Assembly (NCBI GenBank): GCA_900543055.1
Contig: UQQI01000045.1
Location: 1 to 12,171, forward strand
From: an uncultured Mollicutes bacterium
GTDB taxonomy: Bacteria; Bacillota_I; Bacilli_A; RF39; UBA660
Direction: 5' to 3'
DNA: 12,171 bases
Below are positions 5,425 to 12,149 of this stretch, one piece after another. Numbering within the stretch: position 1 is the stretch's first letter; every line of letters starts with the position of its first letter. A model generated the notes under the pieces. It was given only the letters and a program-made list of their open reading frames with translations. It was not told the DNA's origin and did not search any database. Made by a program: the position numbers and the translations under genes.

Positions 5425-8391
5425 ATGGAAGGATATGACAAAAGTGCAAAGAAAATAATCATTCCTGAAGGAACTGAATTTATACCAGATTACGCATTTA
5501 AAGATTATAAAAATCTAGAAGAAATAATTATTCCAGACTCAGTTAATCAAATAGGAAGATGTGCTTTTGAAGGATGCAATAAATTAAAAAAAGTTACTCT
5601 TTCTAAAAACTTAAGAATTCTTGAAGACTATTCTTTTTGTAACTGTCCATCTCTTGAAGAAATAACAATTCCTAAATCACTTCAATACTTCTCTAAAGGT
5701 CTTTTTAAAAACTGTAAAAGTCTTAAAAAAGTAAATATTGATTCACAAATAAATTATATTGACGATTTTGCATTCTCTGGTTGTGAAAAACTTGAAAAAC
5801 TTCCAATTACAGAAGATACTTCTAGTTTTGGAACCTGTGCTTTTAGAAATTGTGATTCTATTGAAGAAGTACATATAGGTAAAAATGTTGACTATATCGA
5901 AGATGGTGCTTTCTCTCTTATGCATTCATTAAAAAAAATAACTGTTGATAAAGATAACGAAAATTTTGAATCTATTGATGATGATACTATATTAATTAAT
6001 AACAATGGAAGTATTCTTCAATATGCAATTGCAAACAATAAAGAAAATGTTATTGTTGGCTACTACCCTAAAAGTTATGGAACTTATAAAAACTTCGATG
6101 AAGAAATACCAATAAATAGTTATGAACTTATATATAACATTAGAGACTATGCCTTTGCAGGATCAAAATATTTAAAATCCATAGACATAAACTCTGAACT
6201 AGAAAGTATTGGACCAAAAACATTTTATGAATGTCCAAATCTAAAAACATTAAATCTGTTTCACTCATCATATGGAGATAAACTTCTAATTCATGTACAT
6301 AAATCATTCAATGAAGAATCACACATTCCTTTTAAAGAAATAAATATAGATGAAGGAATAATAACACTTTGTGGAGATCAAGGAGAAATATTTAAAAATG
6401 CAACTGAAATAAATCTCCCAGAATCTTTAGTCGAAATAAATGATAGTGTTTTTGATAAAGCCACAAAAATAAAAGAATTAAGAATGCCAAAAAATATCCA
6501 AGTAATAGGACCAAACAACTTTTGTAATGACACGACAATAATTTTTAATGAATTAGGTAAAATAAAAGCCAAAGACATAAATATGCTTCAGACAAAAATT
6601 AATGAAACATACTACTTAAATCCATCAGATACAAAAAGAAAAATCTTATCCTTAAAAGATGGAACATATTATGTAAAAATAAATGATTATGACATAATAA
6701 AAGTAAATGAAGATGAAATAAGAAGTCTATCCCCTACTTCACATTATTTAGAAAAAGACCCTGATGAACTTGCTTTATATATTATGGAACTTCTTAGAAT
6801 GAATGGAGAATATGATAGATTACTTTCTAATATTTGGACAAATGAAAAATTAGAGAACTTATTTAATAAATTTGCTTTTGAATCTAAGACAGTTGAAAAA
6901 ATATCTCAAATAAAACTTTCAAAAATTATGAAAGAAATAGTAGATAATCATGATAAAGAATATGAATTTTTATTCAGCGCTAATATAATTAAAAGAGTAA
7001 AAAAAGAAGACCTAATAAAACTTATTGAAAACTATAATTTATCAATAAAAAGATTTTTTAAATATAGTGAATTTCTAGAAGATGAAAGACTAACTCTAAA
7101 TGTAGATAAATTAATAAAATATTGTAATCTTCTAGAAAAATATCAAGTATATGATAGATTTTTATATAAACATTCATTTGCTCTTAACTTAAGTTATGAA
7201 GACCAAGAATTATTGATTAGAAATTACAATAAAAATATTAAACGTTTATTAAAAAATAGTAATACAGTTAATGACGTTTATGGATCAAATTTACAAGATT
7301 TATTTAAAATATGTAAAGTATTAGGTGTTTTTTCTAATAATAAAATTTTAAGTCAAAAAGTAACTACATTTCTTAATGAAAAGATAATAAATGACAAAGT
7401 AGAAAATGGTATAACTGATAATAATATTCATTCTATTTTTAATGAAATAGTACCAAAAGAAAAACTTAATTACGAATTCATTGAATTTTTTATTACTAAT
7501 TATAAAGAACTTTTAAATCTAGAAAAAGAAACATCTGGACTAATCGCTAAAATTTATAATGCTTTTGAAAATATTTCTAAAGTATCAACTTCACATAGAG
7601 GATCACAAAGACATTTAAAAGTAACAATAGATAAATGTACTGATTACTTCCTAACCAAAGATTTTGATAATGTAACTGAAAAAAATAAAGAATTAGCAAA
7701 ACTACTTAGAAAATTTTATCTAGAAGGTTATGTACTAGGAATTGCAGAAAAAATATTAAAACAAAGTGAATCAGCTCCAAGAAATATATTTACTAAAGTA
7801 ACTTACACAAGTGAGGGAGTTCCAATTTATTCATATGATGAAAAGGAAGACTTAAAAGAAGAAAATACAAATGATTTTTCATATGAGTGGTTACCTAAAC
7901 AAGACTACAATAATTTAATACTTGGAAAGCTTTGTAACTGTTGTGCTCATATACTTGGAGCAGGTGCTGGAATCATGCGTGCAAGTATGATTTTAGATAA
8001 TTGTCAAAACCTAGTAATAAGAAATGAAGAAGGAAAAATAATCGCTAAAATGACTATATATGTCTATAAAGATAAAGGTTATGCCATAATTAACACATCA
8101 GAAATAAATCTAAACTATTTAGATGAAGAAAACCTAAAAAAAATATATAATGCATTTTTACGAGGAGTAAATGCCTTTGTTGATAAGTACAATGAAAACA
8201 ATTCCATAAAATTAAACCAAGTAAATATGGGAGAATACAGAAACAAATTAAAAAATTTACTAGGAAATAAAGAAATGCCTCTGATGGAAAGTCCAAACTA
8301 TTCAACATATGGTTATTTTGCAGAAGGTAAAAGTGTAGGTACATATAATGGAGATTCTCATCAAAAACAAATCCTAGTATTAAAAAAATGA
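5425..8391 (+). CDS. Large BspA-type leucine-rich-repeat protein with helical middle and Cys-rich C-terminal module
   Basis: The protein has 988 aa. Residues of about 8-370 hold BspA-type (LRR_5) leucine-rich repeats of about 23 residues with IPDSV, IGRCAFEGC and LKKVTL patterns, interrupted by an insertion near 190-235. Residues 390-780 are mainly helical and contain a duplicated unit (529-590 and 593-655). A final module (about 819-988) opens with CNCCAH (837-842), GAGAGIMRAS and QNLVIR, then strands, a long helix and a closing YNGD block; its end matches the preceding 151-aa protein. There is no signal peptide or cell-wall anchor, so unlike surface BspA proteins it is probably cytosolic. 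The start follows AAGGAG, which overlaps the upstream stop. The TGA stop lies in a terminator stem. I cannot name the C-terminal family with certainty; its strand and helix order suggests a GNAT-like fold (inference). Function unknown, perhaps recognition by the repeats plus an activity or binding function at the C-terminus. Confidence 0.92.
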   Translation: MEGYDKSAKKIIIPEGTEFIPDYAFKDYKNLEEIIIPDSVNQIGRCAFEGCNKLKKVTLSKNLRILEDYSFCNCPSLEEITIPKSLQYFSKGLFKNCKSLKKVNIDSQINYIDDFAFSGCEKLEKLPITEDTSSFGTCAFRNCDSIEEVHIGKNVDYIEDGAFSLMHSLKKITVDKDNENFESIDDDTILINNNGSILQYAIANNKENVIVGYYPKSYGTYKNFDEEIPINSYELIYNIRDYAFAGSKYLKSIDINSELESIGPKTFYECPNLKTLNLFHSSYGDKLLIHVHKSFNEESHIPFKEINIDEGIITLCGDQGEIFKNATEINLPESLVEINDSVFDKATKIKELRMPKNIQVIGPNNFCNDTTIIFNELGKIKAKDINMLQTKINETYYLNPSDTKRKILSLKDGTYYVKINDYDIIKVNEDEIRSLSPTSHYLEKDPDELALYIMELLRMNGEYDRLLSNIWTNEKLENLFNKFAFESKTVEKISQIKLSKIMKEIVDNHDKEYEFLFSANIIKRVKKEDLIKLIENYNLSIKRFFKYSEFLEDERLTLNVDKLIKYCNLLEKYQVYDRFLYKHSFALNLSYEDQELLIRNYNKNIKRLLKNSNTVNDVYGSNLQDLFKICKVLGVFSNNKILSQKVTTFLNEKIINDKVENGITDNNIHSIFNEIVPKEKLNYEFIEFFITNYKELLNLEKETSGLIAKIYNAFENISKVSTSHRGSQRHLKVTIDKCTDYFLTKDFDNVTEKNKELAKLLRKFYLEGYVLGIAEKILKQSESAPRNIFTKVTYTSEGVPIYSYDEKEDLKEENTNDFSYEWLPKQDYNNLILGKLCNCCAHILGAGAGIMRASMILDNCQNLVIRNEEGKIIAKMTIYVYKDKGYAIINTSEINLNYLDEENLKKIYNAFLRGVNAFVDKYNENNSIKLNQVNMGEYRNKLKNLLGNKEMPLMESPNYSTYGYFAEGKSVGTYNGDSHQKQILVLKK

Positions 8392-8421
8392 GAAATTATA
8401 TTATTAATATTCTCATTTTTA
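8383..8421. terminator. Bidirectional Rho-independent terminator between converging genes
   Basis: AAAAATGAGAA (ending at 8394) pairs with TTCTCATTTTT (8410-8420) around an AT-rich loop of 15 bases. A T tract follows the stem in both directions. The TGA stop of the 988-aa gene (8389-8391) is inside the left arm, and the stop of the minus-strand 222-aa gene is at 8425-8423, just outside the right arm. One hairpin therefore serves both converging transcripts. Confidence 0.85.
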
Positions 8422-8422
8422 T

Positions 8423-9091
8423 TTACCAAAATTTCTTACATTTAACCTTTTCTTTAGAAATATTATCTTTATATCTAATAATTTCTGGTATAAGTAATTC
8501 TTTGTAAGGACTGTCTTCTAAACTTTCTTTTAACTTATCAATCATCTCATATAATAGATTATCATATTGATTTGAAAAAATACTAAAATCTTTATTTAAA
8601 TCAAGAACATCTTTTAAATAAATTTTCTCTATCATAGGTTCTTCTAATTTATAGTAAAAGTCCTTCTCCATTTTTAATAAAGAAAATAAATCATAGACCC
8701 AAGTCTTATTTCCTTCTTCTACTTCAATCCACAAATTATAATCTAAATGACCTTGTCCATATTCATAAAACAAAATATTTCTTGTAGAATTAGTACTTCC
8801 TTGAACTAATTTAATATTCTTATCTTTAAAAATCCAAATAAGCAATTCTGCTTTATTATCAATATTACTAAATGTAGTATCAGTAGAAAAAATATAAATA
8901 AGTCCAGAAAATATTCCATAATAGCACTTTCTAAGTTCACTTATAATTTCTTGATCAAATGATTTTACTAAGTTATTTTTAAATCCATATATTAATTTCT
9001 GATATAAATCATCTTTTTTCTTTATATAACTTATAAATGTAGTCTCACCCTTAACTTTAGAAACTCCATATAATTTCTTATAATCTATCAT
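8423..9091 (-). CDS. Unknown 222-aa protein with weak transglutaminase-like features
   Basis: No family is recognised with confidence. The middle resembles a transglutaminase-like papain fold: RKCYYGIFSGLIYIF (54-68) could be the helix with the nucleophile Cys (C56). DYNLWIEVEEGNKTWVYDLFS (split at 117-125 and 126-137) looks like the usual H-x-W-x-E-V ... W-V-Y-D block, with D134 in place. The expected catalytic His is Asn (N119), although H115 lies four residues before. If the relation is real, the protein may be inactive as a transglutaminase or use another geometry. The N-terminus and the C-terminal 60 residues are helical and charged. No signal peptide is seen. The ATG (9091-9089) has only a poor ribosome binding site and lies 12 bases after the DUF3419-type gene, so it is probably co-translated with it. 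The shared bidirectional terminator ends the transcript. Confidence 0.72.
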   Translation of the reverse strand: MIDYKKLYGVSKVKGETTFISYIKKKDDLYQKLIYGFKNNLVKSFDQEIISELRKCYYGIFSGLIYIFSTDTTFSNIDNKAELLIWIFKDKNIKLVQGSTNSTRNILFYEYGQGHLDYNLWIEVEEGNKTWVYDLFSLLKMEKDFYYKLEEPMIEKIYLKDVLDLNKDFSIFSNQYDNLLYEMIDKLKESLEDSPYKELLIPEIIRYKDNISKEKVKCKKFW

Positions 9092-9103
9092 CTACATCAA
9101 CCA

Positions 9104-9937
9104 TTATTTCTTTATATTTTGCTTTCCTTTATTAATAATAATTCCACTTCCAGAATCAAACTCTCTATAAGAAAAATCTCCTCGGAATATTTTTAATGCT
9201 CTATCAAGTTCTCCAAATATATAACTAACAATTATACCTTTACTTTTCTCACTAAATTCATCAATCTTCTCTAAATAAGCATTCTTTTTTACATAATTTA
9301 TAATATTAGAAAGATATATCAAATCATAGTTATCTTCTATTTTTAAATCCATTAGATCACTTTCTATATAATTTATATTTATATTTTTTAATATTTCTTT
9401 TAACTTATAATATTCATCTTTTTCTAAGTATTTGTTTTGTTCTAATGCACTTGTCTCAAAAACCATTTCTGATGAAAATAAAGTTGAATTATAAATATCA
9501 TACCAATCATTATAATTAAATAAATATTCCCAAAACTCTCTTGTTTCTTCATCTAATTCTTTTCTAATCTTATCAAAAAATAAATCATCATAATATTCAT
9601 CTAAAGTTGTTTCTGTAGTAGCAAAGAAAAATTTTATATACTCTTCTCTAGTAAGAGATTTAATTGCTGCTATTTTAAGTTTTAAAAAGTATTTTGGAAA
9701 AACACTTATATCGAAAGCATCAACACGTGTAGGATTTGTAAGTAAAGTATTAAGTATTTGATCCCCACTTCCAATTACTGTTAAAACTTTATCCTTATTC
9801 ATTAATATATCAAAAAATTCATTTAATTTTTCATTTGTTTTTTTATATATAAATGACTCTTTATGAAAAGAATCATTTTTATCTAAATTAATATAACTAC
9901 CTCTTACTATTTCTTGTGCTATTTCTTTATTTTCCAT
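9104..9937 (-). CDS. DUF3419/BtaA-like SAM-dependent 3-amino-3-carboxypropyltransferase-type protein
   Basis: This 277-aa protein has a class I SAM-binding Rossmann fold. VLTVIGSGDQ (51-60) is motif I, VDAFDIS (72-78) carries the acidic motif II residue, SDLMDL (193-198) fits the post-II position and YDLIYLSNIINYV (204-216) is the later strand. The stretch around 66-93, with NP-x-RVDAFD and KLKIAAIKSL, matches the BtaA/DUF3419 pattern. BtaA moves the 3-amino-3-carboxypropyl group from SAM to diacylglycerol in betaine lipid synthesis; many bacterial relatives have other or unknown substrates. BtaA itself is longer (about 400 aa), and no BtaB-like methyltransferase is seen here, so betaine lipid synthesis is not implied. 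The ATG (9937-9935) follows a strong GAGGGGG site. It lies 56 bases after the radical SAM gene and has its own extended -10 promoter, but read-through from upstream is also likely. Confidence 0.8.
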   Translation of the reverse strand: MENKEIAQEIVRGSYINLDKNDSFHKESFIYKKTNEKLNEFFDILMNKDKVLTVIGSGDQILNTLLTNPTRVDAFDISVFPKYFLKLKIAAIKSLTREEYIKFFFATTETTLDEYYDDLFFDKIRKELDEETREFWEYLFNYNDWYDIYNSTLFSSEMVFETSALEQNKYLEKDEYYKLKEILKNININYIESDLMDLKIEDNYDLIYLSNIINYVKKNAYLEKIDEFSEKSKGIIVSYIFGELDRALKIFRGDFSYREFDSGSGIIINKGKQNIKK

Positions 9938-9963
9938 ATAATCCCCCTCTAAAATTATTTTTT

Positions 9964-9972
9964 ATTATAACA
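9964..9972 (-). promoter_or_regulatory. Extended -10 promoter before the DUF3419-type gene
   Basis: TGTTATAAT on the minus strand gives a perfect TATAAT (9969-9964) with the TGn extension. No good -35 is present at 17 bases (ATTTAT), which is tolerable for an extended -10. Transcription would start near 9957, about 20 bases before the ATG and after the stop of the radical SAM gene. Confidence 0.55.
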
Positions 9973-9993
9973 TAAATAGCTAAGAAATAAATA

Positions 9994-11055
9994 TTATTTT
10001 TTTCTTTTATAGTCATAATATTCTTTACAAAGTGGTCTAGCTCTAGTGCCAGTTCCTGGTATATTAATAATTTCTAAATTATCATAAATATTTGGTACTT
10101 TAATATTAAATTTTTTACACTCATCAGGAGTTATTTCTTTAAAAGCAGGACATGGCAAAACACTTCCGTCAAACTTTATATCCAACTTTTCAAGCCCTGC
10201 ATTACATTTATGAGTTGTATCCCCTTGTAAAGGTATTCCTATTCTAATATTTCCAGAATAGTTATTTCGACACTCATCAAGTATTTTAAAGAATTCTTTT
10301 TTCTCATCGCTACTAAGTTCAAGAATTTCTTTATTCTGATATCCTCTTCCTTGTGGCAAAAAATTAAGTATACTTATATTGTCTATATTTGCAATCTCTA
10401 ACATTTCTAATATATCCGGAATTTCTTTATAATTAACTTTCATTGGTACAAAATGTACATCAACATTCATGCAAACACACGCTGCATTAAGTAGTGAATC
10501 TAGTAAACTCTCTCTAGCAGAATTAGTTCTTCCCATTAAAAAGCAATCTGTTTCTTCTTCATACCCTTGATAATCAAAAACAATTTTATCAAGACCAATA
10601 TTTTTTAATTTATAAAGTAAATCTTTTGTAATAGGAGAATATTTTCTTGGAGTAAGTAAATTATTATAATACCTTTTTATACAATTAATTAAAAATAAAT
10701 TATCACTTTCATGTTCATAAACTTCATTTAATCTCTCATTCATTTCATTTTTATAGTACTCTATTTCCTCATCACTCAATCCTTCATTATAAACAACTCC
10801 ACTTGTAAAAATAACCGTTCTAATTCCTAAACTTTTCGCATAACTTACCATATTAACTAGATCAGGATGTAAAAAAGGTTCTCCTCCTGAAATAGACAAT
10901 TCTTCTATTCCACCATTTTTCATAAAATAATCAATTACTCTCTTAAAATCATCAAAACTAATTATTCTACTCTTATTACAATCAGAATTAGAAGAACAAA
11001 ACTTACAGTTATTTAAACACTTCTCTATTACTTCAAAGCATAAGTCCTTTACCAT
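9994..11055 (-). CDS. Radical SAM protein with SPASM-like Cys-containing C-terminus
   Basis: The 353-aa protein binds a radical SAM [4Fe-4S] cluster through CLNNCKFC (C13, C17, C20 when numbered from the start chosen here). SGGEPF (56-61) is the SAM-amino-group motif, and PQGRG lies at 234-238. The C-terminus has a SPASM-like pattern: C284 in HKCNAG, then DGSVLPCPAF (C302), C313 and C343, enough for one auxiliary iron-sulfur cluster. Such enzymes often modify peptides or proteins, but the substrate is unknown and no precursor peptide is seen nearby. Two ATGs are in frame. The upstream one (11070) has no ribosome binding site and would leave a leader of only about 7 bases. The one at 11055 has GGAG (11068-11065) with a 9-base gap, so it is chosen; the longer form would have 358 aa. 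The DUF3419-type gene follows at 56 bases, suggesting joint function. Confidence 0.88.
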   Translation of the reverse strand: MVKDLCFEVIEKCLNNCKFCSSNSDCNKSRIISFDDFKRVIDYFMKNGGIEELSISGGEPFLHPDLVNMVSYAKSLGIRTVIFTSGVVYNEGLSDEEIEYYKNEMNERLNEVYEHESDNLFLINCIKRYYNNLLTPRKYSPITKDLLYKLKNIGLDKIVFDYQGYEEETDCFLMGRTNSARESLLDSLLNAACVCMNVDVHFVPMKVNYKEIPDILEMLEIANIDNISILNFLPQGRGYQNKEILELSSDEKKEFFKILDECRNNYSGNIRIGIPLQGDTTHKCNAGLEKLDIKFDGSVLPCPAFKEITPDECKKFNIKVPNIYDNLEIINIPGTGTRARPLCKEYYDYKRKK

Positions 11056-11064
11056 ATAAATCAA

Positions 11065-11068
11065 CTCC
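11065..11068 (-). promoter_or_regulatory. Ribosome binding site that decides the radical SAM start
   Basis: GGAG, read on the minus strand, lies 9 bases before the ATG at 11055-11053. It overlaps the G of an upstream in-frame ATG (11070-11068), which itself has only AT-rich DNA ahead of it. The inner ATG is therefore the likely start. Confidence 0.7.
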
Positions 11069-11083
11069 ATTAACTATCTATAT

Positions 11084-11112
11084 ATTATAAAATTTATCTT
11101 TATACATCGCAA
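11084..11112 (-). promoter_or_regulatory. Sigma-A-type promoter for the radical SAM gene
   Basis: TTGCGA (11112-11107, four of six consensus bases) and a perfect TATAAT (11089-11084) are separated by 17 bases. Transcription would start near 11077, which agrees with translation from 11055. The promoter lies between the terminator of the hydrolase gene and the radical SAM gene, so the latter starts a new transcript. Confidence 0.72.
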
Positions 11113-11120
11113 TATTTTTC

Positions 11121-11148
11121 TAAATTAAAAGTAGACCCATGTCTACTT
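11121..11148 (-). terminator. Rho-independent terminator after the alpha/beta hydrolase gene
   Basis: A perfect 8-bp stem (AAGTAGAC paired with GTCTACTT, arms at 11141-11148 and 11129-11136) with a 4-base loop is followed on the minus strand by TTTTAATTT. It begins two bases after the stop codon of the hydrolase gene. The other strand also has a short T run after the stem, but no plus-strand gene ends here. Confidence 0.85.
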
Positions 11149-11150
11149 AT

Positions 11151-12080
11151 TTAAATATCTTTTTTATTAATCCAATTATTTATATCATTGTATATTACTA
11201 ATCTATCTAATTCATGTAAAATATCATGTCTTAATCCATCATACATTTTATATTTTAAATCAACAATACCAGCCTTAGAAAAAGCATTATATGTCTTTAT
11301 TACACCTTTTTTAAAATCACCTACAGGATCATCTGCTCCAGACAAAAGAAGTATTCTTGTATTTTTATTCATCTTAGAAATATTTTTCTTTTTTGCAGTA
11401 AAGATCATTGCACTAAGCATTTCTCTAAAAAGTCCTGCTGATAATGCTTCTCCTCTTAAAGAATCATTAATATAAGCATTTAATGCTCCCTCATCTTTTA
11501 ATAACCAGTCAAAATCTGTTTTATTAGGCATAAATTTCTTATTATAAGTACCAAATGTTAATTCTTTTATCTTTGGAGTAGTATTTTCTTCTCCATTCTT
11601 TTTTCCTTCACTAACAGCAAGATTTCTAACCATTGATAAAAGAAATGGACTAGTCATTCCAGTACCTACAATGATTGCACCCGTAATACTTCCAGGATAC
11701 TTAATTAAATGTTCTCGAAGTACAAATGATCCAAGAGAAAAACCTAACATATAATATGGAACATTAAAATACTTTTCTTTAATAATTTTCAAACAAGTAT
11801 TAGCATCCTCAACAACATAATTAAAACTACCCTCTCTACCAAAGTACATTTTAATACTTCCATTATTAGTAGATAATCCATGTCCAATTAAATCAATACC
11901 TACAACTAAATATCCAAAACCTGTAAAGTATTCAGCAAAATCTTTATACCTCATAATATGTTCAGTAACACCATGAATTACTTGGATTATTCCAATAACT
12001 TGTGTATCTGGTACAAACTCTACCATATGTATATTTATTTTATTATCACTTGATAAAAAATAATTTTCTAATATTTTCAT
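11151..12080 (-). CDS. Alpha/beta hydrolase of the monoacylglycerol lipase / lysophospholipase type (serine aminopeptidase S33-like)
   Basis: The 309-aa protein has a complete catalytic triad: nucleophile S115 in GFSLG (113-117), acid D251 in SGADDPVGD and base H285 in DGLRHDILHE. VIHGVTEH (34-41) supplies the oxyanion-hole HG motif, and DLIGHGLS (63-70) is the typical strand-4 block of the Hydrolase_4 family. Length and order fit bacterial monoacylglycerol lipase-like enzymes, which hydrolyse lysophospholipids, monoacylglycerols or other esters; the true substrate cannot be told from sequence. No signal peptide is seen, so it is cytosolic. GGAGGAG (12089-12083) lies directly before the ATG. 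It is transcribed alone, with a promoter at about 12100 and a strong terminator right after the stop. No functional link to the neighbouring genes is evident; this looks like an ordinary housekeeping or lipid-turnover gene. Confidence 0.92.
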   Translation of the reverse strand: MKILENYFLSSDNKINIHMVEFVPDTQVIGIIQVIHGVTEHIMRYKDFAEYFTGFGYLVVGIDLIGHGLSTNNGSIKMYFGREGSFNYVVEDANTCLKIIKEKYFNVPYYMLGFSLGSFVLREHLIKYPGSITGAIIVGTGMTSPFLLSMVRNLAVSEGKKNGEENTTPKIKELTFGTYNKKFMPNKTDFDWLLKDEGALNAYINDSLRGEALSAGLFREMLSAMIFTAKKKNISKMNKNTRILLLSGADDPVGDFKKGVIKTYNAFSKAGIVDLKYKMYDGLRHDILHELDRLVIYNDINNWINKKDI

Positions 12081-12099
12081 AACTCCTCCATTCTAAGTA

Positions 12100-12108
12100 A
12101 TTATACCA
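12100..12108 (-). promoter_or_regulatory. Extended -10 promoter for the alpha/beta hydrolase gene
   Basis: TGGTATAAT on the minus strand carries a perfect TATAAT (12105-12100) and the TGn extension. A TTGTCT at 12130-12125 could be a -35 but is 19 bases away, longer than ideal. Transcription would start near 12093, just before the ribosome binding site. Confidence 0.62.
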
Positions 12109-12120
12109 TTTTAAGCAGAA

Positions 12121-12149
12121 CAAAAGACAAATTAAAATTTGTCGCTTTG
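12121..12149. repeat. Perfect inverted repeat upstream of the hydrolase promoter (terminator of an upstream gene or operator)
   Basis: GACAAATT (12126-12133) and AATTTGTC (12136-12143) form an 8-bp dyad with a 2-base centre. CAAA (12121-12124) and TTTG (12146-12149) extend it across a small mismatch. On the minus strand it is followed by TTTTGTT, so it could terminate a gene lying beyond the window edge. It also overlaps the possible -35 of the hydrolase promoter, so a repressor site is an alternative. Confidence 0.55.

Noticed and set aside
5246..6578. Short minus-strand open frames opposite the 151-aa and 988-aa genes (5246-5449, 5743-5925, 6378-6578)
   Set aside because: All are antisense shadows within well-supported coding sequence, with no ribosome binding site or family pattern.
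8090..8344. 84-codon minus-strand open frame inside the end of the 988-aa gene
   Set aside because: It is antisense to the conserved C-terminal module shared with the 151-aa protein, so the plus-strand frame is the real one.
8389..8391. TGA recoding to Trp, considered because of the extreme AT richness
   Set aside because: Reading through TGA would run the protein through a terminator hairpin and antisense into the next gene, and Trp is coded by TGG throughout, so the standard code fits.
5425..8391. Leucine-rich-repeat protein as a BspA-like surface adhesin
   Set aside because: There is no signal peptide, LPXTG motif or membrane segment, and the gene is linked to cytosolic ATPase components.
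9104..9937. DUF3419-type gene named btaA for betaine lipid synthesis
   Set aside because: The protein is shorter than BtaA, the substrate region is not recognisable, and no BtaB-like methyltransferase lies nearby; only the family likeness is supported.
11188..11475. 95-codon plus-strand open frame opposite the hydrolase gene
   Set aside because: The hydrolase frame has a full catalytic triad across this region; the opposite frame has no domain or ribosome binding site.
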